DNA from: LMUY01 sp965199095
Lineage (GTDB): Bacteria; Pseudomonadota; Alphaproteobacteria; Acetobacterales; Acetobacteraceae
NCBI GenBank assembly: GCA_965199095.1
Contig: CBDAQM010000007.1
Location: 868,001-932,000 of the forward strand
Direction: 5' to 3'
DNA: 64,000 nt
The first letter of the stretch is position 1; every line of letters starts with the position of its first letter. This document shows, piece after piece, positions 25,454 to 32,798 of the stretch. The translations under genes were made by a program, and so were the position numbers. A model generated the notes under the pieces. That model made no database searches, was not told where the DNA came from, and was given only the letters and a program-made list of their open reading frames with translations.

Positions 25454-26415
25454 GGCGGCGCGGCGCCGCCCCCCCTGGACATCAGCGCTGCGATTTGTTG
25501 CGCTTTATGCATGTCATCGACCTGGTTGCGCCAATTCCGCCAAGAGTCCGTCGCACCCGTCCCAGCCTCGACCGGATAGCTGCGCAGCGTTGCCAGGCTT
25601 TCCGAATCGGGCCGGTCCGACGGCGTCACTGTGTCGGTGCGCTGCGGCTGGTGGCCCGGCTCGGCGATGAGCGACCTGGCCCGGCGGAGATCACGCTCGA
25701 TCGTGTCCAGCGGGAAAAGCTGCCGGTTGCGGCACAGCACGATCGTCCGCGGTTTCACGTGCGCCGCCAGCGCGACCAGCCTGTCCCAGGCCAGCGCATC
25801 ATCGCTGGACAGCGACAGCGCGGCGACATGCGAAGCAGGCAGTGTGTCGCCGTCACCGGCGTCCACGACGATACCGGTTGCGCCATGGGCGCTGATGAGG
25901 TCGAGGAAAGCGATACCGTCCCACCCGGTCGCGTTGGCGCCGCCGCCCGAACTCGGCAACGCGAGTTGCACCGGGACGCCAAGCGCGGCCTGCGCCTCCG
26001 CCTGTCGCCGCGCGATCCAATTGGCCGCGGCCGCCGTGAACGGCACGGGGTACGGGGTCGTCTGGCCCTGGCTCCGGTAGCCCATCACCTCGGTACAGCA
26101 TGCGGCCGGCGTCATCTCGAGCAAACGGCGGATGGTCTGCACGGTGTAGGGCGGAAAGGCAGGTTCCCCGTCCAACGGGACAGAGGCAAGCGATAGGGCG
26201 CTGCCGCGCCAGGCGCAGGGCTTGGCCGCGATGACTTGCCGCAACCGCGCCTGCCCCGGGTCCAGCAAGGCGGACCGTGCGGCGTCGGTATAAAGGTCCA
26301 ACGGCAGTTCGATGAAATCGAACAACTCCGCCCTTTCGAGCAGGTAATCGTGCAGGAAGGGGTGGTACATCACCCCCACCCCCTCCGCACAGCCGGGACG
26401 ATCCATCAGTGTCAT
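25441..26415 (-). CDS. DUF692/MNIO-fold protein with degenerate metal site
   Basis: 324 residues. The block order follows DUF692 (multinuclear non-heme iron oxidase) barrels: GVGVMYHPFLHDYLLERAELFDFIEL at the start, ARLRQVIAAKPCAWRGSALSLASVPLD, TPYPVPFTAAAANWIARRQAEAQAALGVPVQLAL, GATGIVVDAG, then IVLCRNRQLFPLDTIERDLRRARSL corresponding to the family's ERD-x(n)-L-x-x-EL-x-x-AR ending. The expected ligands are missing: the HG of the LxxHG strand is RG, the E-N after the fourth block is absent, and the HLAGH strand reads ALSLSSD. Probably a non-catalytic relative, perhaps a peptide-binding scaffold. It lies 24 bp downstream of the precursor gene. Confidence 0.62.
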   Translation of the reverse strand: MTLMDRPGCAEGVGVMYHPFLHDYLLERAELFDFIELPLDLYTDAARSALLDPGQARLRQVIAAKPCAWRGSALSLASVPLDGEPAFPPYTVQTIRRLLEMTPAACCTEVMGYRSQGQTTPYPVPFTAAAANWIARRQAEAQAALGVPVQLALPSSGGGANATGWDGIAFLDLISAHGATGIVVDAGDGDTLPASHVAALSLSSDDALAWDRLVALAAHVKPRTIVLCRNRQLFPLDTIERDLRRARSLIAEPGHQPQRTDTVTPSDRPDSESLATLRSYPVEAGTGATDSWRNWRNQVDDMHKAQQIAALMSRGGGAAPPWRT

Positions 26416-26439
26416 GTCAGGAACCCGCCCCGGCGCTGC

Positions 26440-26841
26440 TTACCAGTTGCCCCAGTTGGGCCAGAAATTGCCCCACGGACGATAGAAGGTGATGTTGCGC
26501 CACCACCAATACGGATTGACGTCGCCGTCCTCGCCACCCTGGGCCGGTTCACCCTGCGCGGGCGGTTGCTGCTGCATCTGCTGGCCCGGAGGCGCTCCGT
26601 AGCTGGGCTGCGCGCCGTAGATCTGCACCAGCACCGATGGCGGCGGCGCGCCTTGCCCGGGGCCGGGTCCCTGGCCGGGCATCTGGCCTGGCCCCTGGCT
26701 CGGCCCAGGGGCACCCTGCGCCGCAGGAGCACCCGACTTCTCAAGTAATTCTTTGACCTTCTCGCGCGGCACCTCGAATGCGGTCGCCTGCTCATCCGGT
26801 ATGTCGTAGAACTTACCGTCCATAGCCTGTAACACGGGCAT
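26440..26841 (-). CDS. candidate triceptide RiPP precursor with four W-X-N core triads
   Basis: 133 residues. Residues 1-37 (MPVLQAMDGKFYDIPDEQAT then FEVPREKVKELLEKSG) form a leader-like region; 38-108 are Pro/Gly/Gln-rich; 109-133 form an aromatic tail with WRN (114-116), WGN (123-125), WPN (127-129) and WGN (130-132). Three-residue cyclophane maturases join an aromatic side chain to the beta-carbon of the third residue, often Asn, so each W-X-N is a possible ring. No signal peptide. The start has a strong AAGGAG 7 nt upstream. A GrrM-like maturase diverges 174 bp away. The family is unfamiliar to me; function as a precursor is inferred from tail and context. Confidence 0.7.
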   Translation of the reverse strand: MPVLQAMDGKFYDIPDEQATAFEVPREKVKELLEKSGAPAAQGAPGPSQGPGQMPGQGPGPGQGAPPPSVLVQIYGAQPSYGAPPGQQMQQQPPAQGEPAQGGEDGDVNPYWWWRNITFYRPWGNFWPNWGNW

Positions 26842-27015
26842 TTAACCACTCCTTACGTTCAGCCTGTATTGACGATCATCAGGCTGCGTGGATCATGATG
26901 GGATTATAACGGGATGTCAGTGAAATTTTTCATACACGAGATTTAGAAAACTCGGTATGATTACAGCAGATGATCAAACTCCTCTTACGGAACAGGGCAT
27001 GAACGGAACACGACA
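26842..27015. promoter_or_regulatory. divergent promoter region between precursor and maturase genes
   Basis: 174 bp, markedly more AT-rich than its neighbours, between the two divergent start codons. It must drive both the precursor operon and the maturase operon, which offers a natural point for joint control. I cannot assign -10/-35 boxes with confidence. A short ATG frame at 27000 ends after six codons and is not a gene. Confidence 0.6.
26869..26882. promoter_or_regulatory. possible Crp/Fnr-type operator
   Basis: TTGACGATCATCAG fits the TTGAT-N4-ATCAA pattern of Crp/Fnr-family operators with one mismatch in each half-site. It lies 28 bp upstream of the precursor start codon, and a Crp-like regulator is encoded at 31225-31911. 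A 14-bp near-match can occur by chance; unverified. Confidence 0.3.
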
Positions 27016-28218
27016 ATGACAGAGGGAAATCGTTCCGGCATCATTCATTCGGATGATACGGCGGCTCACAATCCTGCGATCAGGGGACGTAGACCGAGGA
27101 TCGACCTCCTCGTTATCCAGCCCACGCCGTTCTGCAACATCAACTGCAGCTACTGCTATCTCCCGTCACGCTCGGTGCGGGACAAGATCAAAGACGCGAC
27201 GCTCCATTCACTGTTCGCCAAGGTGTTCAGCTCCGGCTGGGTCGGCAGGCGGCTCGACATCGTTTGGCACGCCGGCGAACCGACCGTGTTGCCGGTGGCG
27301 TTTTACCGCCATGCGATCGCGATCATGGACCAATACCGGCCGGCAGGCTTGCCGGTCACCCATAACTTCCAAACCAATGCGACCTTGCTGAACGAGGAGT
27401 GGTGCGAGCTGTTACGCCGGCCCGACATGCGGATCGGCGTCAGCATTGACGGGCCGCAGCGGCTGAACGACGCGAAGCGGTTGAGCCGGTCCGGCGGCAG
27501 CACGTTCGCCAAGGCGATGGCCGGCATCCGCCGGCTGACTGACGCGAACATCCCGTTCCACGTCATCACCGTGCTGTCGAACGACAGCCTCGGGTCCGCA
27601 CGCGAGCTGCACGATTTCTACGTGAGCGAGGGCATCCAACACGTCGGCTTCAACGTCGAGGAATCGGAGGGCGACCACGTCTCCGGATTGCAGGCCGGAC
27701 AAGCGACCTGCGACCGCTACAAGGCGTTCCTGGCCGAATTCTGGGCGATCGCCGCGCGGGCGGGGACGATCAAGTCCATCCGCGAGATCAACCAGATGCT
27801 CGGCGCGGTGTACAGCGGACCATGGCCGGGTCCCGGCAGCCCGCGCGGCGGCAGCAACATGCTGACCGACGCCTTTTCGATCCTGAGCATGGATCACAAG
27901 GGAAACCTGTCGACCTATTCGCCGGAACTGCTCGGACAGAAGAACGCCGAGTACGAGGACTTCACCATCGGCAACGTGCACACGGACTCATTCCAGGAGG
28001 TGATGCACAGCCCCGTGCTCGCGCGGATGGACCGGGATATCCAGGCCGGGGTGGCGATGTGCCGTGCGCAATGCGCGTATTTCCACGTCTGCGGCGGTGG
28101 CGAGCCGGTGAACAAATTGGCCGAGAACGGAACGTTCGCGAGCACGGCGACGCAATATTGCCGCATGACCCGCATGGCCATCGCCGACCTCATGTTCGAG
28201 GGACCCCATGCAGCCTAG
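27016..28218 (+). CDS. radical SAM/SPASM peptide maturase, GrrM/OscB-like
   Basis: 400 residues. The radical SAM motif is CNINCSYCY (Cys40, Cys44, Cys47), preceded by LLVIQPTPF; then VWHAGEPTVLPV, NFQTNATLLNEEWCELLRR, GVSIDGPQRLNDAKRLSRSG and HVITVL, the run of blocks seen in cyclophane-forming GrrM-type maturases. The C-terminal SPASM part has Cys349, Cys353 and Cys359 (CRAQCAYFHVCGGG) plus a later Cys in TQYCRM, for auxiliary Fe-S clusters. It would cross-link the W-X-N tail of the divergent precursor. The last 11 bp overlap the exporter gene. Confidence 0.9.
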   Translation: MTEGNRSGIIHSDDTAAHNPAIRGRRPRIDLLVIQPTPFCNINCSYCYLPSRSVRDKIKDATLHSLFAKVFSSGWVGRRLDIVWHAGEPTVLPVAFYRHAIAIMDQYRPAGLPVTHNFQTNATLLNEEWCELLRRPDMRIGVSIDGPQRLNDAKRLSRSGGSTFAKAMAGIRRLTDANIPFHVITVLSNDSLGSARELHDFYVSEGIQHVGFNVEESEGDHVSGLQAGQATCDRYKAFLAEFWAIAARAGTIKSIREINQMLGAVYSGPWPGPGSPRGGSNMLTDAFSILSMDHKGNLSTYSPELLGQKNAEYEDFTIGNVHTDSFQEVMHSPVLARMDRDIQAGVAMCRAQCAYFHVCGGGEPVNKLAENGTFASTATQYCRMTRMAIADLMFEGPHAA

Positions 28219-30766
28219 GCCGTTGGAGGCCATAGATGGCCAGGGAGCGCCGCTGCACGAGTGGCTGAGCGTGTTCGCCCGCGCCTACCGCAGCAAGATG
28301 GCGCTGCTCCTGGGGCTCAACGCGCTGTCTGCCGTCGCCGTGTTCGTCGAACTGCAATTGCTGCGCTCGCTGACCGTCGTGCTCAGCCGCCCGGCGACGG
28401 CGGCCGACATGCGGTGCAGCCTGGGCGATTGGATCGGCTCCGGCTTCTCGATTGATCCGCAGCCATGCGGGGCGAGCCTGCCGGCCTTCCTGCTGGTGAC
28501 CTACGCGGTGACGATCGTCGTGCAATCGGCGGTCGATTTCGCCGCCCTGGCCGCCAACAGCCGCATGGTCCAGGCTGCCCGGCACGACGTGGAGCGCGAA
28601 CTGCTGCGCAACCTGCTGCGGCAGGACGATGCCTTCTACCTGCGCCGGGCGCCGTCGGAGATCATCAGCCGGCTGGGCGGCGATCTGGCGCGGGTCGGTG
28701 GCCGACGGCAGATCGTCGTCCAGGCGGTCGCCACCGCGTTGTCCATCATCGCCGTGATCTGGGTTCTGGTGGTGCAGAGCTGGCTCGCCGCCGGCGTCGG
28801 CATCGCCATCTCCGTGCTGGGCCTCGCAGCCGCGACCCCGATCCTCCGCCGTCAGCGCGACCTGGACAGCCGCATGGTGCTGAGTGACGAACAGGTGAAG
28901 GCCGGGTTCGAGGACACATTGCAAGGCACGGCGGAGATCCAGGTCTCCGGCCTGCTGAGGAGCGTCCTAAGCCAGTTCAAGCGGCGCCAGCAGGTCCGCG
29001 ACCGCGTGGCGCTTGAGAACGCGGACATGAACAGCGCCATGTCGGTGCTGCAGAAGCTGACTTTCACCTTCGGCTTCATCGCCGCGCTCTCGCTCGTCGT
29101 GTTCACCACCTGGTTCCAGGGGGGCGCGGCGGCGGCCGATGGCAGCGCCACGGCCGGGCTGATCGTGCTGCTGATCTCGACGCTGCCGCAGCTGTATTAC
29201 AAGTTCGGCGAACTGACCCAGCTCTACAGCCAATTCCAAATCTCCGGCGTCTCTGCCGACCGGCTGGGGCAGTACGAGGCGCCGCCGGACGCGCTCACCC
29301 AGCCCGCGGCGTCCGGCGGGGACGGCGCGATCGTGCTGGACCACGTCCGCTATCGGTTCAGCGGCAGCCACCAGGTGCAGGGCGGCGCGGATGGCGTCAG
29401 CCTGCGCATCCTGCCCGCCGGGCTGACCGGCGTGGTCGGCCCGGCGGGGGCGGGCAAGTCGACGCTGATCCGACTCATGCTCGGCCGGCAGCGCCCGCTG
29501 GATGGCGCCATCACCTATCCGGCGGCGGCGGCCCAGGGCGCCACCTTCGTCTACCTGCCGCAGAAGCCGATCATCTTTGACGCCTCGCTGCGGGACAACC
29601 TCTTCCTGACCAGCCTGCAACCGGACACGGCGGCGCTCGGCTCCATCGGCGACCGGCTCGGCGGTTTGGGTCTGCTGGACCTGATCCGGCAGAAGGGGCT
29701 GGACGCGATGCCGGGTAGCGACGCAGCCGCCGGATACGACTTGCCGGCCTTGCGCGCCGGGTTCCGCGGCGCCGCGGAGGCCGCACTCGGCATCGCGCTG
29801 CGCCCGCTGGGCCCGGGCCATGGCGCGTCGCGCCAGATGCTGATCGAGGGGCAGCTTGGCTGTGCCGCGGATCAGGAGGAGATCGCCCGGCGCCTCACCT
29901 CCGCGCATAGCCGCGAGGCGGTGCGGGCGCTGGCCTCGGGCGCGTTCGGGCAGCAGATGGCGGAGCTGGCTGCAGCCCTGGTGCGCCGAACGGCGCCGCT
30001 GCTGGCCCAGGCCGGCAGCCCGGACGATTACAACCGCATCGCATCGGCGAAGATCGAGGTCGGAACCTGGCAGCTCCGCTCGGCAGCGCTGGACGCGCTG
30101 TCGCGTCCGTCCGCCGCGCCGCCCGGTGCGGCCGCGAGCCCGTTGCTGGTCGCGGTCGCCATCTCGGCGCGGATCGAGGAGCTGGAGGGCGACGCGTTGC
30201 CGGCGCCCGACGCCGCGGCACGGTCGCAGTTGGAGGCGATCGTCGCCGGCATCAGCCACCGGTTCGAGCCGGATGCGATCAACCCGATGCTGAGCTGGCG
30301 CGAGAACCTGCTCTTCGCCGCACCCGACCCCGGCAATGTCCGGCGGCTGGAGCAGGTGGACCGGCTGGTGATGGACCATTTGCGCGGGTCCCCGGTCGAC
30401 GGCGCGGTGCTGGAGGCCGGGCTGGACTACCAGGTCGGGCGGCAAGGCGGCCGGTTGTCCGGCGGACAGCAGCAATTGGTCGCACTCGGCCGGGCGCTGC
30501 TCAGCCCCTCCCCGTTCCTGGTGCTCGACGAACCGAGTTCCGCCTTCCATCCCCGGCTGCGCGCCGAACTCGTGACGGTATTGCAGGCGGAGGCCAAGGC
30601 ACGCTCCGTGGTCGTCGTCACCCACGACATGGGGCTGGCGCGCGGCTGCGACCGCATCGTGTTCGTGCGGGAGGGGGCAGTCGCGGGCGATGCACCCTGG
30701 CCAGAGCTCGCCCGGGACAACATGGAGTTCAAAGCGTGGCTGGAGCATGGAACGGAGCCCGCGTGA
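28208..30766 (+). CDS. ABC exporter with a large insertion in its nucleotide-binding domain
   Basis: 852 residues. An exporter-type membrane domain (about 25-355; segments near 30-55, 95-120, 175-220, 275-320) is followed by an NBD with Walker A GPAGAGKST (411-419), Q-loop Gln452 in YLPQKPIIFD, signature LSGGQ at 750-754, Walker B FLVLDEPSSAF and H-loop VVTHDMG. Walker A to signature spans about 340 residues instead of about 105. The extra part (about 490-720) is helical and ends with a second TIREN-like element, LSWRENLLFAA. No peptidase C39 domain. Most likely exports the modified peptide. Overlaps the maturase gene by 11 bp; a cNMP-binding protein follows after 13 bp. Confidence 0.88.
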   Translation: MQPRPLEAIDGQGAPLHEWLSVFARAYRSKMALLLGLNALSAVAVFVELQLLRSLTVVLSRPATAADMRCSLGDWIGSGFSIDPQPCGASLPAFLLVTYAVTIVVQSAVDFAALAANSRMVQAARHDVERELLRNLLRQDDAFYLRRAPSEIISRLGGDLARVGGRRQIVVQAVATALSIIAVIWVLVVQSWLAAGVGIAISVLGLAAATPILRRQRDLDSRMVLSDEQVKAGFEDTLQGTAEIQVSGLLRSVLSQFKRRQQVRDRVALENADMNSAMSVLQKLTFTFGFIAALSLVVFTTWFQGGAAAADGSATAGLIVLLISTLPQLYYKFGELTQLYSQFQISGVSADRLGQYEAPPDALTQPAASGGDGAIVLDHVRYRFSGSHQVQGGADGVSLRILPAGLTGVVGPAGAGKSTLIRLMLGRQRPLDGAITYPAAAAQGATFVYLPQKPIIFDASLRDNLFLTSLQPDTAALGSIGDRLGGLGLLDLIRQKGLDAMPGSDAAAGYDLPALRAGFRGAAEAALGIALRPLGPGHGASRQMLIEGQLGCAADQEEIARRLTSAHSREAVRALASGAFGQQMAELAAALVRRTAPLLAQAGSPDDYNRIASAKIEVGTWQLRSAALDALSRPSAAPPGAAASPLLVAVAISARIEELEGDALPAPDAAARSQLEAIVAGISHRFEPDAINPMLSWRENLLFAAPDPGNVRRLEQVDRLVMDHLRGSPVDGAVLEAGLDYQVGRQGGRLSGGQQQLVALGRALLSPSPFLVLDEPSSAFHPRLRAELVTVLQAEAKARSVVVVTHDMGLARGCDRIVFVREGAVAGDAPWPELARDNMEFKAWLEHGTEPA

Positions 30767-30779
30767 TGGACGACGCAGC

Positions 30780-31211
30780 ATGACGTTGGAGCAACGCTAT
30801 GACGCCCTGACACTGGTGCCGGAACTGGCTGCCATCGCAGCACAATCCCGCGCCGCCTTGGCCGCCAGCATGCGGCAGGAGCGGTTCGCCGCCGGCGAGG
30901 CCGTGATCGGGGTCGGCGACCAGGCGGACCGGGTGTTCGTGCTCTGCGAGGGCATGCTGGAGGTGACGCAGATCGGCCGCGCCGGGCCGCTGCGCCGGCT
31001 GGAACCGGGCGCGCTGCTGGGCGAACTCGCCTTCTTCGCGGAGGGCGCCCGCACGGCGAGCGTACGGGCCGTCGACGACTGCCTGCTGCTATCGCTGCCT
31101 TACGAGAATTTCCGTGCGTTCCTGCTGCGCCATCCGGAAAGCCTGTTCGCGTTGACGCGGCGGATCGTCCACACGCTGCGCGACGCTGAACGGGCGCTGG
31201 CCGACCGATGA
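30780..31211 (+). CDS. single-domain cyclic-nucleotide-binding protein
   Basis: 143 residues, almost only a cNMP-binding beta-barrel. The phosphate-binding cassette reads LLGELAFFAEGARTASVRAVDD: the Glu and the Arg-Thr pair expected to contact the ribose and phosphate are present. No DNA-binding or membrane domain. It directly follows the exporter gene (13 bp) and may make export or maturation responsive to a cyclic nucleotide. Upstream in-frame codons from 30690 overlap the exporter; 30780 gives a normal domain start. It converges on the Crp-like gene. Confidence 0.85.
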   Translation: MTLEQRYDALTLVPELAAIAAQSRAALAASMRQERFAAGEAVIGVGDQADRVFVLCEGMLEVTQIGRAGPLRRLEPGALLGELAFFAEGARTASVRAVDDCLLLSLPYENFRAFLLRHPESLFALTRRIVHTLRDAERALADR

Positions 31212-31224
31212 AACGCGGGCAGTC

Positions 31225-31911
31225 TCAGCCCTCGAATAGCGCGCGCAGCGCATCCTCCCGGTGGATCGTCAGTTGCGCCCGGTCCGTGTCGTAACGCACG
31301 ATGTCGGCGGCGCGCCAACCGTTCAGCACGGTGATGATGCTGCGCGTGGTCGTGCCCAGCAGGTCGGCCAGGTCGCCCTGCTTGAGGCGGTTCTTCAGGA
31401 CGATCCCGGCCTCCGTCCGGCGTCCCTGCAACGCCCCGAGGTAGAGGATTTGCCGCGCCAGCCGCACCTCCACCGTCTCGAACGTCGCGTCCTGGAACAG
31501 GGCGAAGGTGCGCCGGAGCCGTTGCGCCAGCATCTGCGCCAGGTTGGCGCCCAGCAGGGGCGTGTCGTGCAGGACAGCGCTGAAACTGGCGGCGCCGATG
31601 CGCATCAAACGCACCCGACCCTCCACGACGGCGGCGGCTGTGCGCAGTCCGCCATCGATCACCCCGATTTCGCCGAACGTGTCGCCGAGGGCGAACATCT
31701 CCACCATCAGCCGTTTGCTGCGCCGGTCGATGACGCCGATCCGCACCCGGCCCTCACCGCCGATGATGGCGTAAAGCGACCCGGCGGCCTCGTCCTGCGC
31801 GAAGATCTCCTGGTCGTTGTGGGCGTCCAGGGTCAGGGCGCCCACCTCAAGCCGATGCAGCGCGTCGGGCGGCAGGTCCCGGAACAGGTTGACCTTGCTG
31901 AGCGGGTTCAT
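31225..31911 (-). CDS. Crp/Fnr-family transcriptional regulator
   Basis: 228 residues: cNMP-binding domain (about 10-125) with cassette FGEIGVIDGGLRTAAAV (Glu and Arg-Thr present), dimerisation helix, then a winged HTH (about 155-220; LKQGDLADLLGTTTRSIITVLNGWRAADIV). No Fnr-type cysteine cluster, so a CRP-like ligand sensor is more likely. MNPLSKVNLF at 31911 is the chosen start; the longer frame to 32106 runs through the divergent phosphodiesterase gene. Divergent from that gene by 44 bp. Probably controls this cluster; targets unknown. Confidence 0.88.
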   Translation of the reverse strand: MNPLSKVNLFRDLPPDALHRLEVGALTLDAHNDQEIFAQDEAAGSLYAIIGGEGRVRIGVIDRRSKRLMVEMFALGDTFGEIGVIDGGLRTAAAVVEGRVRLMRIGAASFSAVLHDTPLLGANLAQMLAQRLRRTFALFQDATFETVEVRLARQILYLGALQGRRTEAGIVLKNRLKQGDLADLLGTTTRSIITVLNGWRAADIVRYDTDRAQLTIHREDALRALFEG

Positions 31912-31955
31912 GCGGCAAAGCACATCACCGCGCTTCGCGGCCGTCAAATACGCCG

Positions 31956-32798
31956 ATGACAGGATTTGCGGCCCTGCTGCGGCTGTCACCGGCTGGCCCG
32001 TTCGATGCGGACCGGGTGGGCCGGCGCATGGCGGCGCTCTACCGAGTATGGGATGGCCGCCGGGCTCCGGACCTGACGGAGCTGGCGCGTTGCCTGCTTT
32101 CCCCACTCGGCGTGATCGGCGAACCGATCGGGACGACGTGCCTGGCAGCCGCGGCGGCCGTCATGCAATGGGGCGGCACTGCCTACCACTCGGCGCGGCA
32201 CCACGCGGAAGTGGCGACCAATGCGCAGGTGTTGGCGGAGCTTGCCGCCTATTCGGGCGATGCCATGCCCGCGTATGACCGCGCAGTCCTGCTGACGGCC
32301 GCGTTGTCCCACGACTATCTCTACCAGCCCGACGCCGCCCCGTTCGGCGCGGAACAGGCATCGGCGGACGCGGTCGACGCGATCGCGCGACGCTGCGGCG
32401 CCGGGCAGCCGGAGCGCGACGATCTGCGCAGCCTCATCCTTGCCACCGCCCCCGGTTTTCGGCCGGTCTTGGCCAACGCGACCGTTCGACCGGATCAACC
32501 GGTGCCCCAGGCGCTGCGTGACTTGCTCGCACGTCCTAGGCTCGCCGCGCTGGCGGCAACGCTCTCCGACGCGGACCTGCTCTCCTCCGCCGGATTGAGC
32601 ATGCGGTGGCAGCAGGTGCAGCATGTCCGTCTGGAGCGGGAGATGTGTCGTACCATGACCTACCAGGAGGACCTGGCGTTTCTGGACCGCCTCGTCGGCC
32701 CCACCTTCCTCAGCGCGCCAGGCCGCTGCTTCACCCCCAACCTCACGCGCATCCGGGCGGTCTGCGCAGACTTGGCAGGCGCGGGAGCCATGACATGA
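31956..32798 (+). CDS. HD-domain protein resembling 3',5'-cyclic nucleotide phosphodiesterases
   Basis: 280 residues. The pattern YHSARHHAEVATNAQVLAELA, then ALSHDYLYQPDAAPFGAEQASADAV, and a later ATLSDADLLSSAG follows PDEase-type HD proteins: YHNxxHxxxV, HD, a GxEExSA-like stretch and a final Asp. The second HD-region His of classical PDEs is Tyr here. It would degrade a cyclic nucleotide; its ATGA overlap with the downstream class III cyclase gene (32795-32798) supports a make-and-break pair. Nucleotide specificity unknown. Confidence 0.75.
   Translation: MTGFAALLRLSPAGPFDADRVGRRMAALYRVWDGRRAPDLTELARCLLSPLGVIGEPIGTTCLAAAAAVMQWGGTAYHSARHHAEVATNAQVLAELAAYSGDAMPAYDRAVLLTAALSHDYLYQPDAAPFGAEQASADAVDAIARRCGAGQPERDDLRSLILATAPGFRPVLANATVRPDQPVPQALRDLLARPRLAALAATLSDADLLSSAGLSMRWQQVQHVRLEREMCRTMTYQEDLAFLDRLVGPTFLSAPGRCFTPNLTRIRAVCADLAGAGAMT

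Noticed and set aside
26440..26841. Precursor considered as a proline-rich secreted wall or coat protein
   Set aside because: There is no signal peptide, the N-terminus is a charged leader-like helix, and four W-X-N triads at the extreme C-terminus beside a radical SAM maturase are better explained as a modified core.
28967..30781. 604-codon minus-strand frame opposite the ABC exporter
   Set aside because: Arg/Gln/Gly-rich without domains; the opposite strand has full exporter motifs.
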